Positions 45,592 to 59,230 of a DNA stretch of 64,000 nucleotides are shown one piece after another. Under the pieces are notes generated by a model. That model made no database searches. It worked only from the letters and a program-made list of their open reading frames with translations, and was not told where the DNA came from. The position numbers and the translations under genes were made by a program. Source of the stretch: Gnetum montanum (lineage: Eukaryota; Streptophyta; Gnetopsida; Gnetales; Gnetaceae). Each line of letters starts with the position of its first letter. Position 1 is the stretch's first letter. The stretch covers positions 15,130-79,129 of the forward strand of contig MNCI01027278.1 in NCBI GenBank assembly GCA_015680685.1. The letters run 5' to 3'.

Positions 45592-46639
45592 GTAAATGTT
45601 GTACTCATTTTGGTGTTGTAGTATGTCGCTAATTTAAAGTTTTTCTTTGTTTTTATAGTTTTAAGAATTATGAGATTAGATGCTCGATTAAGCCATTTAA
45701 GTTAAAATATTCTTTTTATGGAAATTTTCGGACTTTTTTCGAGGGTTTGACAAGCATTTGCTAATATTTCAGTTGTTTCAATGAAGGTGTTAGTGCTTAT
45801 TTCAATTGTTTGATGTTGTATTTTTAATTTTAAAAAATCAATAATGATTCAGTAGTCTTTCAATTTATTGCTAATATATGCTAGGAAGGATGACCTGCTG
45901 ACAGGGTAAGAGCTTTGAACAAGGATGTTGACGTGGCAGTCATTGGTAGGACATAGAAATGCTAACGAACTGCTGCAGAAAGCATGTCAAGCAATAACTG
46001 ATATGCTGAATTGTAAATGAACAATAACCAGGATTGATATTTATTCACATATTTCCAAGCTGAGTTCATGATTAGCTTAACCACTTATGTGTTTTTTACT
46101 AAGTGATTCCCAACTCACACTGATTCTGACGTTTTCATTTATAAACTTTAGTGTTGAGCACTAGGTCTAGCACATGAGCTTGTAGATTAACTGTTGAAAA
46201 TTTAAGTTATATTTTTATAGAGACTTTGGGGTTGTATTTAAGAATTAAAACAAAGAAATGCAGGTAGATCACATACAAAATTTAGCTGTGCCATGAGAAA
46301 ATGTTAGGCTTTAATAGCCAATACTTTTCTATACGAAAACATGCCTTCATCACTAGATAAAATGGCCCAGGTTTGCCACATCTAGCATCCAAATGTGTAT
46401 AAGCAAAAAACACTTCTCCTAACAAGGCCAACTGATTTGAGCTGACGTTTGACAATGTTGCCAATGGTATCCATATCGACAACCTGGTCCTTATTGATAA
46501 TCTGTCCAACATCCAATCTCACTGGTAAATGCAACTGTTCAAACTCCACAATATTATTCATCGGAATACCATTGATTGATGCCACGAAGGACTAAGTCAG
46601 ACTCATATGTGCATCCACAAGTAGATAATTTTTAAAATC
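45592..46639. other. downstream of the MPC1-like exons, nothing firm
   Basis: No further MPC1 exon recognised. The minus-strand frames at 46282-46585 lack a known motif; they may belong to a decayed retroelement. Confidence 0.4.
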
Positions 46640-46870
46640 ACAATTCAAATCCTTTACCACTAGTGCCACCACCTGCTATGCAAGGTGAGTTGCCATCATA
46701 ATTGCAATAGAGGAAAGCTACAAACGTAGTGAACAATCAAATAGAGAATCCTACCAGCAACACTAAGGGCCAAATGAAGAAATGTCCTTTCTTTAGGACA
46801 AGTCCTGAAAAGGCTAGTAGAATTAGAGCTTCATCAAGACCAAATTCCTCTACCACAAATTCTGTTGACA
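46640..46870 (+). pseudogene. possible Gypsy gag-protease linker fragment
   Basis: CCACCACCTGCTATGCAAGG and GAAGAAATGTCCTTTCTTTA align loosely with 40225-40350 of the family-B gag-protease region. Short and decayed; no domain is complete. Confidence 0.4.
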
Positions 46871-49330
46871 ACTTTACTATGTTGACAACTTTGACATATT
46901 TGATGTTGTTACAGTCTCTTCAATTTACTATGTTGACAATTTTGATAAATTTTTGCTAGTGTTGTTATGTTTAAGACAAATAAATGATCAACATCTATAA
47001 GCATTTTGGTTATGATCTACACATTGACACAGTAGAAATCATAATTGTTATATGTATCTTCATATGTTGATGCAAGAATCTTTACTATTCTTACATTTAA
47101 ACTTTAGATACTAACAATTTTGCGAGATAGCTATTTTAGAAATGAAATTTGGTTGTATTTATATGTAACAGAAACAAGTTACAATTTTTGTGTTTTAATA
47201 AGATTCAATAACTCTTAGAGTTCATATTATTAAACTTACCTCCTGTTGGTAAAATAGAATTGTTAAATGCATGAAATGGTAATTTGTAAATGATAGATTC
47301 TGAAGTCGGCTTAGTCATGGTTATGTTGGCTTAGTCATGGTTATGTGGAAGTGAATGTGATTCAATAATGCATATCTAAGGTTTAAAATACTTTTGTTAT
47401 TAAGTTGCATATTAAGAAATTTCAATTTTTGAAAAGTATGCAACGGTGTTATCGCTTCATTTCTTGTTAGTTGTATTAGTTTCTCAAAACTCCCTCTCTA
47501 ATGCAAGTGCAAATGACAATAACCATTATCATTTCCTTTCATGCCTCATTCTCAAGTAGGCTTACCCATGCTTGATAGGCCACGGCTGCATCTAATGTCT
47601 AGACTATTGAGCAACATGGAACCAATATAACTGAAAAATTTTAAAATTTAAAGAATTTGACTATTTTATCAATGGCTTAAGTAACCCTACTTGTTTTTAC
47701 AGGGATGCTCCACTTGTTCACCATGTTATTGCTGAAGAACCAATTTATCTTAGATTTTCACACCTAATGTTTTTAGGTAGTATGTTAAGAGGGAACTAAT
47801 TTGTTGAACATTCAGTCATCATTGAAAGTTGCTCATCTATTGATTTTTTGAAACTTATGAATTTTGGTAGAATTATTGAATTATATCATATCAACTCTTG
47901 TTTAAACTTTTCTGGTTATCATAGATACAGAGTAACATTAATTAGCTTGTCACATTGTACCTCAATGAAGTTAGCAACTAACATTATAACATGATTGTAT
48001 TGATTACCAAACTACAATACAACTATTTCAATATATAAACGAGATTAGAACTTCATATTTCTCAATACTGCAATCAGTTTTGTATTTCACTATTTGTATG
48101 GTCAACATTTATATGTATATTCAGATACAGAACACACCCTTGTTCTTACGTTAAGCTCAATAAAAACCAGTCGAATATTTTGTGCATGTAGTGATAGTGC
48201 TTCGTATACGTGTCTCGGAATTTTACCAAAATTCTAAACTTTGACTAGTCTATCATCAATTGCAGAAGCATTGATTATCCTACAAATAGCAACTAAAAAA
48301 AGACACCTAAATCATTAAGGAGAGAAAATATGTTATACTAAATTCAAATATAAGCAAATTTACGAGGGTGCCACTGAACTTAGTTCATGTCCATGAGATG
48401 AGCTTCGTACTTGTTGGAAAAAAAATTGTACGAAGGACAATAAATCTGCAGTTACATCCAGATAAATTCTTCAAATTACCTAAAACACATTAGCAATTAT
48501 TAATATTTCAGTGTCTTTGTTTATGAAGTAAACCCTGAAATCGCACGGTCATAGTTTATGGCTTTTCTGGAACAACATCGCAGACGAGTTTCGATTCTGC
48601 TTTATATTTACAACAAATACTTTGATGCATTATAGAATGAGATTTTGTATTATGCCAGGATATTAGATTTTCCGTAGAGGTGGAATTTTTGTTAGTTTTT
48701 CTTATTTTGGGCTCCATTCAAGAACTGAATGTAGCTATTGTAATCACCTTCCAGAACTTGTCCCATCTGTTTGGGCCTTCCCATCCAAATCTCATGTTAA
48801 TATAAAGACCAAATCCTATGCTGTGTACCAGCTGTCTACTTCCATGGAGCACTCTGCCTATAACCATAAGGTTGTAGTTTCATACATATGGCATACATGG
48901 AGAAATAGGAACAATGTACGTTGAGGCTAGCTTAGGTAAACAACTAACTGTCAAAATTTCTATCAAAATCTTTGGCCGTAATAAAAGTTTCCATTTTCAA
49001 TTTCCAAAATCTTTGCATGTTGTATTCAGTTGTAAGAAATCCATTTTGTTTTTTATGTTCTAATGTCATTGCCAAATTTTCATTGTTTTGGTGTTTCGGA
49101 TAGAATGATTGATATTGCATCTTTTCTATCTGATTTCTGCTAGCCTGGGTTTTTATCTTTCTTTAAAAATGAAAATAGCATGTATTGTAGTATCTGGTAA
49201 AATTTTAAAATAAATACTTCTAGATGGAGCTGAATCACTTACATTTTTGATATAGGTGAATGTAAAATAATTCAAATTGCATCTTAGACACTTACAAAGC
49301 AAAGCTCAACTTGTTCTAGTATTACTTCAG
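46871..49330. other. intergenic, no gene supported
   Basis: AT-rich. A 19-bp duplication (GGCTTAGTCATGGTTATGT) occurs at 47308 and 47327. No coding frame longer than about 60 codons and no named repeat recognised. Upstream exons of the kinase at 49331 may be hidden here. Confidence 0.4.
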
Positions 49331-50360
49331 AATTCAACAACGGGGATGCTTTTATCAGGGATGTAAATCTTCTGAGCCAGAATTCAAATAGCACTACTCT
49401 TGTATTCACATATAGCGAACTAAGTCAGTGTACAAAAAATTTCCGACATGATCAAGTTATTGGAGAAGGAGGTTTTGGGATTGTCTACAAGGGTCATTTA
49501 GATGAGCATGTTAGAGAAAATTTAAAATCTATGTCAGTGGCTATCAAAGTTCTCAATCCTAAGGGCCTTCAAGGACATAAAGAAAGGCTGGTAATTTTCA
49601 TTGATAACATTTTTGGGGTTGGAATATTTAAATTTTCATCATTCAAAGTATGTGATTTTGGAATTTGAAAATGAACTTAATTAAACTGCTGATTTGTGCC
49701 ATCCAGGCTGAAGTTGTTTTTCTGGGACAACTAAGTCATCCACGCTTGGTGAAACTCATAGGCTATTGTAATGAAGGTGCACATACGCTCCTTGTTTATA
49801 AGTATATGCGTTGTGGATGTTTAGAAACTCAACTTTTCCATTTTAAAGAAAGATATGACTTCAATAAACTATATGGCTTTTTTCAATTTTAAAGCCATTT
49901 TGTACATAAGCATGCACTTTATTGAATGATCCTAAGGATATTTGATGATTTGCTACTGCGTTCCCATACCTTGGTCAGCTAGAATGAAGATTGTCCTTGG
50001 AGCAGCTAAAGGGCATGCTTTCCTACATGTGACTTCAAAACAACTAACATTTTGTTGGACATGGTAAGTATCATATATAGAACACCTTTGCTAGTGGTTA
50101 AAACTGATCTGAATCATTTTCACTGCTATGCTAGAGTTAGAAGTTGATTGCTATGTGGATTTTATTTTAATTTATTTGTTTTGAAAGATTGCTAGCTAAA
50201 TTATTCTAATCTTGTATCTTGCAGGATTTCACTGCAAAGTTGTCTGATTTTGGGCTTGCAAAAGATGGACCAAAAGGTGACCAAACTCATGTTTTCAAAC
50301 GAGTAATGGGTGCTTATGGATATGCAGCTCCTGAGTATGTTATGACTGCTAAGCAGATTT
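49331..50360 (+). pseudogene. receptor-like cytoplasmic kinase (RLCK VII/PBL-like), broken
   Basis: Exon A (49331-49590) has FTYSELSQCTKNFR, the glycine loop VIGEGGFGIVYKG and MSVAIKVLNPKGLQGHKE (lysine kept). Exon B starts at 49707 after ATCCAG with [20 protein letters not shown] and [15 protein letters not shown]. Exon C (about 49970-50063) has ARMKIVLGAAKGHAFLH and then a small deletion with frameshift, which removes the HRD-loop arginine region before the DFKTTNILLDM codons. Exon D (from 50225) has [17 protein letters not shown] and [10 protein letters not shown], then homology stops. Exon order and boundaries follow the plant PBL family, membrane-associated kinases in immune and growth signalling. 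The C-lobe is absent and no ATG exon was found. Confidence 0.8.
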
Positions 50361-50785
50361 TCAACTGTCTGGAGCTTTCCCATGAAATATTTGTATGTTT
50401 GTTTGGGGTTGTAATTTTTTTTGGCTGCTAAATGAATACATTATGTAAACCAAAATCTTGTAATAGAATTTATTCATGCTGTTGGCCGAACATTTATCTA
50501 AAAATATAACTTTAGACTCTTTATATTGTGAAGAGTTTTTTGGATCTGCCTAGCCTTGGGAAAACCCAGAGATCTGCCCCTGCTCAGCAGGCCCCTCTTT
50601 CCTTCGTCCCTCATTCTCACTGAAAACGCAGAAAACCTGTCCTAGCCAAAAACTCAAAAATAAAAAATAAAAAAAAAATTGTTCTGCTTTATGTAGATTT
50701 GGAAGTACAATAGACCAAACTTAGAGAAAACGGACAACTTGTTGAAAAGCCCACTGCCCTTGAACATCTAACAACCGACTAATCC

Positions 50786-51584
50786 GGGCCTTGCTGCAGA
50801 AGTGTGGCCTGCCAATCACTCCCAACTGCCCTCTGTGTAACCAACACACAGAAATATTAAGGCACTTCATACAGGAGTGCAACGTGACTAGGCATTTTTG
50901 GCGTACGACTGGCCTCTCACCCCCAGATTTCTCCAGAAACTCACCGACGCTAGCTGCACTCTGGATTCTGTGGAAGGCCAGGAACGACTGTATCTTTAAA
51001 AAGAGGGCCCTCCCTCCCATGGTCGTGCTTGCTAGCCGAACCTCACGCTATGAATCCTTACGCCCACCTCAAGTCTCCTATGAGTGGCCTCCAATGGCTC
51101 ACGGGTTCCAAGTGCTGGTTTTCGAACATGGGGCAACAGCACCAGCGAAAGAGGCAAGAGTCTGATGAGGAGGTTCATATGGAAGTGCCAACAATAAAAG
51201 ATCATACCTGTGGAAACACGAGAGGACAACAATCCACTTCCCCTAACCAGTCGTCCATCCAGCCGCTGGTCTAGATTGCAGGCGTCCTTCAGAACCACAT
51301 GACGAGCATCAGACAGATTGTTCAGGAAAATCAACGTCGCCTGAAGGCTAGACCAGGGCAGCCTTAGTTTCATTTGTAATTCTTGATGGGCGGTTTTCCA
51401 CCGGATAACGGCCCTTTCAGAGTAGGCCGACCACCGTGGGATTGTCGCGGCAGGGCAGGCCTGGGGATTTGTTTTTGGGGCGCTACCTGTGGGCGGCATG
51501 GGGCCAGCAGCTCTGGCATGAGCTGTACAAATGTATAGCTGCATTTTTTCTGGAATTAATACACTTGAACTTTTCCGAAAAAAA
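50786..51584 (+). mobile_element. 5'-truncated LINE retrotransposon
   Basis: An 800-bp insertion bounded by a 16-bp target duplication with one mismatch (AACAACCGACTAATCC at 50770-50785; AACAACCAACTAATCC at 51585-51600) and ending in an A run. The 5' part encodes the zinc-binding domain at the end of LINE reverse transcriptase (CGLPITPNCPLCNQHTEILR, ECNVTRHFW, LWILWKARNDCIF). The rest is 3' UTR. Confidence 0.88.
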
Positions 51585-51600
51585 AACAACCAACTAATCC

Positions 51601-54030
51601 ACAGAAACAATTTTTTGTGGATCTGCTAAAAACTAAACAAAATACCCAAACCAAACAAAACCTACCTCAAATCTTGCAGAACTTTGAATATCGCTCTCAT
51701 GGCTGCGGCCTTTTCAAAATGGTGAAAAATGTGGCATAAAGATCTTCATAAAGTTAGCAACCCTAATTAAACCAACCAAACTTAATAACACTATTTAAAT
51801 TAACCAAACTTAAGAGAATGAAAAGCATGCATGCTATCATTTTAACATCATGGACATGGCATAAGAGGGTTGGATGTACACATAACCCATATGGATGGGC
51901 ATATGCTTTTTCGCTAATATATACAGCACAATAGAGTTTATGATTGGATGGGTAAGGTTTACCCATATAAAGGGTAGCTTACGTATCCGACAATAAAGTT
52001 TATGATGGTTTCCAAAGCTTAGTTTCTGATAAAAGTTGGCTGAATAGTGTCTAAGAATAAATAGGCAGGGGCTTGCAACTTGGAATTTACAGCAGCAGAC
52101 CATTGTTGTTAAACTTATTGGAAATTTTGGTTTAAGTTTTTAGAAAATAATCAATAACCCATTATTGTCCCGCCTAACTTCTTTTTAGACATTTTGTATT
52201 GGGCTGGTTTTTTTTCTAAATTATAAAAACACAGCTGTTTATGGATTTAAAGGGATTTGTGCTTTGTGGATTTTTTATTGCAAATAACAGAAGCATGAAA
52301 TCGTCTGTAAGAATCACCATTTGAGGAGTTTCGAGAATGGCCAGAATGTCCATTTCATAGTATTTTTGCTAGCTCATTAGGCACTATATTTGAAAGAAGA
52401 ATAAATGATGAGATCAAAACAAACATCAGGTCTGTCAAGTAGGTTTGAGATAGAACCTAATTTTTATTAATATTTTATTAGTGTTGGACATTCCATCGAA
52501 TTTACAAAGACATCAAAAAAAATCTACTTACCCTCTAGATTTTAGGAAGCTTATAATTTAAGTTAAAAAAATTATGAGAAGCTTAATCTAAAACTATGTT
52601 ATTAAGAATTCAGTTCTAGTTTGTCTCTTGCCTTGCTTGTTGTGTACTATAGAAAGGGTGGGTGTTTTCATCGGTCCTTCCAAATCAAATATCACTTTAG
52701 CTAATTTTGCTTCATGTTACTTTCCAATAACTTGCTGCTCATATTTTGCATTTACTAAATCCCATAATAGTTTTAAGTGATAACTGCATCTTTAAGGTGA
52801 TAAGTGCATCTTTAAGGTTAGATATAGGTTAGTATTAAAGTTTAGTTCCTTCTAACCTTGTTATGTGATCTTCTTTGCATATGCCTGGAACATCTAAGAC
52901 TCTATTCCTATGATTTATCACTTTGAGTTGTTATCTAATTTATGTATTGTACAAATTATCTCTTCTACTTTATCTAATGTCTAGATTGTACAAATTATCT
53001 CTTCTACTTTATCTAATGTCTCGATTGTACAAATTATCTCTTCTACTAACATTTAACATCCATTCAAGCATTCCTATGTTTGCCACATTGATTTGTTATT
53101 GTTCATGCCTCTTTTGTAATGAGATTTTGCATGGTTTTACAAGTTGCCAAATTGACACTAATCCTTCTTACTAAGGCCTTTGTAAAGGTATTTATAATGG
53201 TATTGAGCATCTACTTTATAATGTTTTTGGAATAATAATTACACTAAAAGGGACCACCACTTGGAGTGATGTTAAGGTAATTGTTTCTCAAGTCATAAGA
53301 CTTGGGTTTGAGCCTGGATGCAACCACTCGAAAGAGTTTAAGCTTTTACTCATCTATCATGTCTCCCAAAAGCTGATGTTGGCGATTCTAGTGGACATAG
53401 TAAAATGGAAGTAATAACTTAGTTTCATATTAATGCTTTTAACAAAGAAAACAATGATGCAATGCTAAGTGCTTAATTGAATGCATCAATTTTAGAATAC
53501 TTTTGTACAAAATTTTTTAAACCATAACTCAATTCTATCTGCTAAAATTAAACCTGTGACTTGGGTTTCAATGCCTTGACTATTATGACTAAGGTAACAC
53601 GTCACTAATTATTTTTTAAAAAATAGGGCATTCACATTTTTAATTGAAATATTTTTCTTAATGGTAGTTTTATTTTAAGTTTAATTAGCATTAAAGTATA
53701 TTTGGAAGACTTGAATTTTTTAAGTGATTCATAGAACATTGGTAAAATAAAAGTTCTTACACACATGTTTCATGTTTTATCTCTTTGGTGGATTCGAATA
53801 AACAATAAACCATGAACCAATATTAAACACCCAACATTTGGTATTACTTACATAATCTTAATATTGCTTCAATTTCAACTGCTTTAATTTATAAGCAACT
53901 CTTTAAATTTTAAAAGCTCTAAATCACTTGGGTAACACTAATTTATAAAGTTTTCTTTTTAAGTTTTATGAAAGTTTCATATTGGCTAAATGTCTTGTTT
54001 ATATATAGTCATATATCTTCCCTACCCATT
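51601..54030. other. intergenic with small repeats
   Basis: No gene supported. At 52946-53060 a 39-bp unit (ATTGTACAAATTATCTCTTC followed by TACTTTATCTAATGTCTAG) occurs almost three times. A tRNA-like GGGTTTGAGCC lies near 53310. Positions 53605-54030 are the second copy of the dispersed repeat at 5560-5990. Confidence 0.55.
53605..54030 (+). repeat. dispersed repeat, copy 2
   Basis: Matches 5560-5990 in the same orientation. It ends abruptly at 54030, where a family-B LTR starts. Confidence 0.7.
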
Positions 54031-54841
54031 TGATGAGCAACATGTACCCCCTACATGAAACCATACAAATCATTAGCATTCACGTATAATTTGGTCAAAT
54101 TCTATCGATGGAACTAGTGTGGTATCTAGATTGTTAAGCATTGATCACGAGTCATTGTCTTCTCACTTGGACTAGTGGTAGCTTTATAATGTATGGTTTA
54201 GTCCAAAGTGAGGCATATGATTATGATGTTCTTGAGGCCTTAAACTAACCTTAACAATAACATAGAAATTAATTATTTAATCTAATTAATAACAAGAAGA
54301 TAAATTTTAAGTTAGCCTAAGGATGATGAATGTTCGTCTCCAACTTGTTGTACATGTCCTGAACTCACCTATCCATTACTGGGATTACCAAGTGTTATGC
54401 TACTGGGTGAACCAAGAAATAACACTTTTGGGATTGCCAAGTGAATACGTGTTTATGCTCAAATCTAGTCACACTGATTTCATCGATTAATTAACATATA
54501 CGAAAATGTAAATGTTAACTAAGTACATAGAAAATAAATTGTGTTGAAAGTAAATCTATTCTAAGTTAAAGTGTTGCGATGAATCAGAATCAATCTTGAT
54601 CTTATTATCATTCATGGAATGTGTCTAGGCACAATGCCACTCAAATAAGATGTTGTACAATTGACTCAAATCCATGTTGTAGGCACTCATTGATTGTTTG
54701 CTAGGATTATGGGAGAAAACTACAAGAGTCTCGCTACACTACTAACCAAATGATGCCAAATACACAACAGGTGCTTCCATATTTATAGGCGAAGACAGAC
54801 ACTGCATTGATGCATCTACCCATGTATCGAGTGATTCATCA
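54031..54841 (-). repeat. family-B LTR, reverse, diverged
   Basis: Starts TGATGAGCAACATGTACCCC and ends GTGATTCATCA, followed by the PPT complement TACCCCCACAAC. Landmarks AATAAGATGTTG, ATTTATAGGCGAAGACA and TGGGATTACCAAG align with the other copies, but it is the most divergent. Confidence 0.7.
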
Positions 54842-55786
54842 TACCCCCACAACTAGCTAAAAACTCATCCTCGATTTAAATATAAATGGACAAAGTTTCA
54901 TTACAAACATTGTGGGGTGACCAAGACTAAATTGTCTACATTTACAAAATTGGAGTGTCGTGTTGCAAAATTTTATTTGAGTGGATGTAGTACAAAATGA
55001 TGAAAAGACTGGACAAACATCAAAGTTTGCAAAATTGCAAAGGTCTTCAAAAATCCACTAAAGATGAATCTTCTTGTTGTCACTAGTGGTAATAGACTTC
55101 CCAACCTTGATTGTTATGTTGATGCTTCTCTTCTATGTAGAACATTTTTGAGGGATGGACTAAAATTTCTTCTCCTTGTCCCATGGATCTAACAAATATG
55201 TGATATTTGAGCTCTATGTAGAACATTTTTGAGGGATGAACTAAAATTTCTTTTCATCGTCTCATGGATCTAACAAATATGTGATGTTTGAGTTTTAATC
55301 TCTTTATGTGCTACTATTTGTCCATGGGAATAGCCTCCATTGTTCTCCTCTTAGCCTCATGTCCTTTGCTTTTACAAGACCTTTAACCTTAGGGATTCCA
55401 TTTGGCATTATCTAAAATCACCAAAGAATCAATGTTAGTTTTGATAGTTTCCCATTAATGATTAACCCTTTCTGAATCCTTAGTTAGCTTAAAACTCCAA
55501 AACATTTTAGCATATAAGCCCAAGATGATTTCATAATAACATTTCCCAAGGCTCTAAGGTAACTAAAATCATCAAGTTATTCAAGTTATTTTGATTATTT
55601 TTGCTATTAGTTACCATAATGTTCAAAATGGGGTGTTAGAAAAATTTCAAAAGTACGTTCTTAACCCTTCCATGATAAATGATCTTAACTTTGGAAGTGC
55701 ACAAGTTTTTGAACAATTAAAACCAAAAGTTTGGTTCACAAAATGGCCAAGAAATTTTGAATTTAGAGAAAATTTCAATATAAAAG
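54842..55786 (-). other. family-B internal remnant
   Basis: It begins with the PPT complement and PPT-side sequence ATACCCCCACAACTAGCTAAAAAC. The rest contains a duplicated segment (GTAGAACATTTTTGAGGGATG at about 55138 and 55216). No coding domain recognised. It is interrupted at 55787 by another family-B LTR. Confidence 0.5.
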
Positions 55787-56604
55787 TGATGAGCGGTGAG
55801 GTACCCCTATGCTCAACCATACAAATATGAGCATTACGTGCAATCTGGTTGAACTCTACGGACTAAGTGCTTATGCACCTTCACAAAACAAGGATGAGTT
55901 AGGCGATCGTTGTCTTCCAAAGCTTACTCATATGGCATGATTGTATGGTCAAAGTAAACTTGAGGTATATGATTTGTATGCTTTTTATGTTTTATGTCTT
56001 GGTGTTAAAGAGGAAAGAAGTGAATTAATTGAATAACTAATTTAAATTAACTAATCAGCTAGGTCCTAACTAGTCCTAACACCAGCATCTGCTCCCACTT
56101 TCTGTACACATCCTGAACTAGTGTAACACTCTTGCGATTACCAAACGCTAATTGTTACTGGGTTACCAAGTGTTCCATGCATGCTCTAAGTGGTTGTACT
56201 AAGTGTGCTTACTTGTGAAAATTAACGAATCAATAAAAGCGACATTAATTAACTAATAAAAGCAATAAAGAACTATAAATAGCATTAAGACTGAGAGATA
56301 AGCTATTTTGAATGTTGCAAGGTTTATCACAAAGTTCATCTTTATTTCTGAACACAAGGTGTGCTTAGGTTCACAATGCTCAAATAAAGATCTGTTCACT
56401 TTATGACTCCTACTGGGGGTACTTAGAAATAATTCTAACTTTGAGAGGGAGAAACTACAAGAGTTTGGGTAAAGGACTAAGAACTAACTGCCAAACGAAG
56501 TGCACCTGCCTCTTATTTATAGGCAACGAGACAAATCCTAATATTGGATGTCCGATATCACTTGGTAGGATATGATATCTTGGACCTGATATCATGACTC
56601 ATCA
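55787..56604 (-). repeat. family-B LTR, reverse
   Basis: From TGATGAGCGGTGAGGTACCC to CATGACTCATCA. It has minus-strand TATA near 56512-56521 and GATATC/GATATCA words at 56552-56596. Confidence 0.85.
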
Positions 56605-56820
56605 TATCCCCACAATTGAATGAAAACTCATCCTTGAGTTCCTTACAAAATATTGGAAAGGTATGGGATTATTGACTGAATGACAATTAACAATGACATG
56701 GGATGATAGACTTAGAGTGCTCAGGGAACGGATCGACAAATATATTATAGCATTGGTGTTCATGCCCATTGTGGGGAACATTGTATATAGATGACATCCA
56801 GATCCTCATTTGATAGCTTG

Positions 56821-56859
<39 letters not shown>

Positions 56860-57394
56860 ATGCATTGTTGCCAATGTCGAAATTGTGCACACCATTGTTC
56901 ATCCATAGCCACATGTTCAAACTTGTTCCTTGCATAAACGCTCCAGCTCTAGTCCATCTTGAGTGCTCCCTCTTATCCTAGTCTATTGTTCATGTAATTT
57001 CCATCTGCACACACAACACACTCACGGATTAGCAAGGATAGATAACACCTAATGCAGTTGATACCTTGCCTTGACATAAAGCACATTGGCTAGGTTGTGG
57101 GTATGGCAGATACTGGGTTAGAGGTTTATGACTAATAACTACCAAAGGTGTAGGGGTAAGATAATTATGGAATGTAAAAATTTGTGACAGGGCCCCCACG
57201 ACTAAGAGCAAACCTCCGGTAGCAATAGGGTGGAAAACTTTAAAGAATAGGAAGGATAAGAGAAATAACAATGGTGAAGCCAATAAAACACAAGCAAAAA
57301 TGGATGTCATTGATCGAGTGAATGAGAAATAGTTGATTGCGAGAAATGTTCAAGGGAAAGAGCTTAACAATTGTACCAAAAAGGAATGCTAATG
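56605..57394 (-). other. family-B 3' internal region
   Basis: Homologous to 35487-36240. It includes a (GA)n run at 56826-56854. Cut at 57395 by element A2, which inserted here in the opposite orientation. Confidence 0.75.
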
Positions 57395-58645
57395 TGAAAC
57401 ACCACAAAATTTCGAGCTTAGTACTCCTCCAACAAGAATCGAGCTAAGTCATGATGTTCTCCAACACGATTAAAGCTTGAGGGCCCACAGACAACCACGG
57501 TGACATCTGGTATTAAGCATAGCAACTTCGGAGCTCAAAATACTTAGTTTACACTAAGTATGCATTCTCAGCGTATACGCCCAATATTCATAGCGTATAC
57601 GCCCAGCGTAGATGTCTAGCGTACACGCCTCACATGTACGCTTAGCAGGTATGACTAATGTATACACCCTGCATGTAATCCGTGAAGACGGCATGGAAAC
57701 AACACTGCAGAGAAAAATTTGGTACAAGGCATCAACTCACATGAACAGAGCAATCATCAAGTGTTGAAATCAAGCATTCTAAAGTCTATACGCTGAGTAT
57801 GTACATCCTGCACGTCCAGTGTATACGCATAGCAGACATAGCGTATACACCCAGCACATACATCATGCACACCTAGCGTATAGGTCATGCACGCCCATCG
57901 TATACATCCAGAGTCTACGCGCACCAGATACAGTGTATACACCCAGTAGATACAGCATGTTGTACACTTGTCAAATCTTATTCTTTTGCACCCGGTCAAT
58001 GCGCCACATGTCACCCAACCTGAGTCTAACGACTAAACCTGTATAAAAACCCCAATTTTCCATTAGATTAGGGTGGGAAATTTGGAGCAAACTAGAGATA
58101 CAGAGAAAAATAGAGATGCTAAGAACTAGAGTAGGGAATCCTATACGCTGGACCTCAACCCTATATGCTGAGCATCTGGCCTCTACGTTGTGCCTGTAGT
58201 TTGAACCAGCACACAGTCATCCTTGCATCCACTTGGGCTATTCGTCTGCCTTGTGTCAAAGCCACAACTACGTTAGACCGGTGCATTGTAACTCTCATTT
58301 TGAAATAATATTGCTACACTTTCTTTCTAAAATCTATTACATTTTTTCATTAATTGTTGCATGTTCACTGTTTACGATATTGCATGTTTACACTCCGTTT
58401 ATACCAGTTACGCTGTTCATGCTTCGTTTTACCTCAGTTACGCCGTTTACGTATAACCCAACATATAGCACATCGGTGTATGTTTGGGGAAATCCTTACC
58501 TAATCCGTGTGTGGACCACCTAAGGTACTCTGCCTTCGTTCATTCTAGCTTGCCCTCAAGCGAAGGTAGGGTCTTCTGTGCGTGTCCGGAGATCTCCAAG
58601 TTTCTGTTTCCTTCCAGCCGAAGACCGATGATTTCAGACAGTACA
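57395..58645 (+). repeat. LTR of element A2 (family A, diverged)
   Basis: Begins TGAAACACCACAAAATTTCG and ends GTACA, colinear with the A1 LTRs (TGAAACACCACAAAAATCG; U3 with CGTATACGCCCAGCGTA; CTTGCCCTCAAGCG(G/A)AGG). TATAAAAACCCC at about 58041 serves as TATA. Much more diverged from A1 than the A1 LTRs are from each other. Confidence 0.88.
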
Positions 58646-58650
58646 GAAAT

Positions 58651-59230
58651 TGGTGCTAGAAGGAGGGCCAAACTGCTTAAAACTTACTGTGCTTCAAAAC
58701 TTCTAGCATCTACGCTGTTCAGTATACGTCGACCTTGTTTGCAAACTTCTCAGTGTCTACGCTATTGAGCGTCTACGTTGTTTAGTATAGGCTACACGCT
58801 CTACATCGTAGACTCGTCTACACTGCTGTTAAGTATACGCTACACGCTCTACGCCGTAGACTCGTCTATGCTGCTATTTAGTATATGCTGCACACTCTAC
58901 GTCATAAACTTATCTATGCTGCTGTTCAGTATACACTGCACGCTCTATGCCGTAGACTCGTCTACGCTGTTGTTCAGTATATGCTGCACACTCTACACTG
59001 TAGACTCTTCTACGCTACTGTTCAGTATATGCCGCACACTCTACGTTGTAGACTCCGTCTACGCTGCTTAGCATATACGCTACCACTATACGCTGTCATT
59101 ATACGCTGGTCATTCAAGCCTATACACTGAGACCTAGTCTATATGTTGTACACCACCAACGTAGGTTTACACCGCATTAGGTATACTAGTTTCATATCCC
59201 TTCATTGTGTCATATTCTCAACTGTTCATC
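58651..59230 (+). other. A2 PBS and leader with ~50-bp tandem repeat
   Basis: The PBS TGGTGCTAGAAGGAGGG is identical to that of A1. From about 58770 to 59070 six units of roughly 49-50 bp run (TTCAGTATA(C/T)GCTGCACGCTCTAC, GTAGACTCGTCTACGCTG). The A1 leader uses similar words in a different unit. Confidence 0.85.

Noticed and set aside
53255-53345. Second SINE-like tRNA relic (GGGTTTGAGCC B box)
   Set aside because: The A-box match is poor and there is no second copy in the window.
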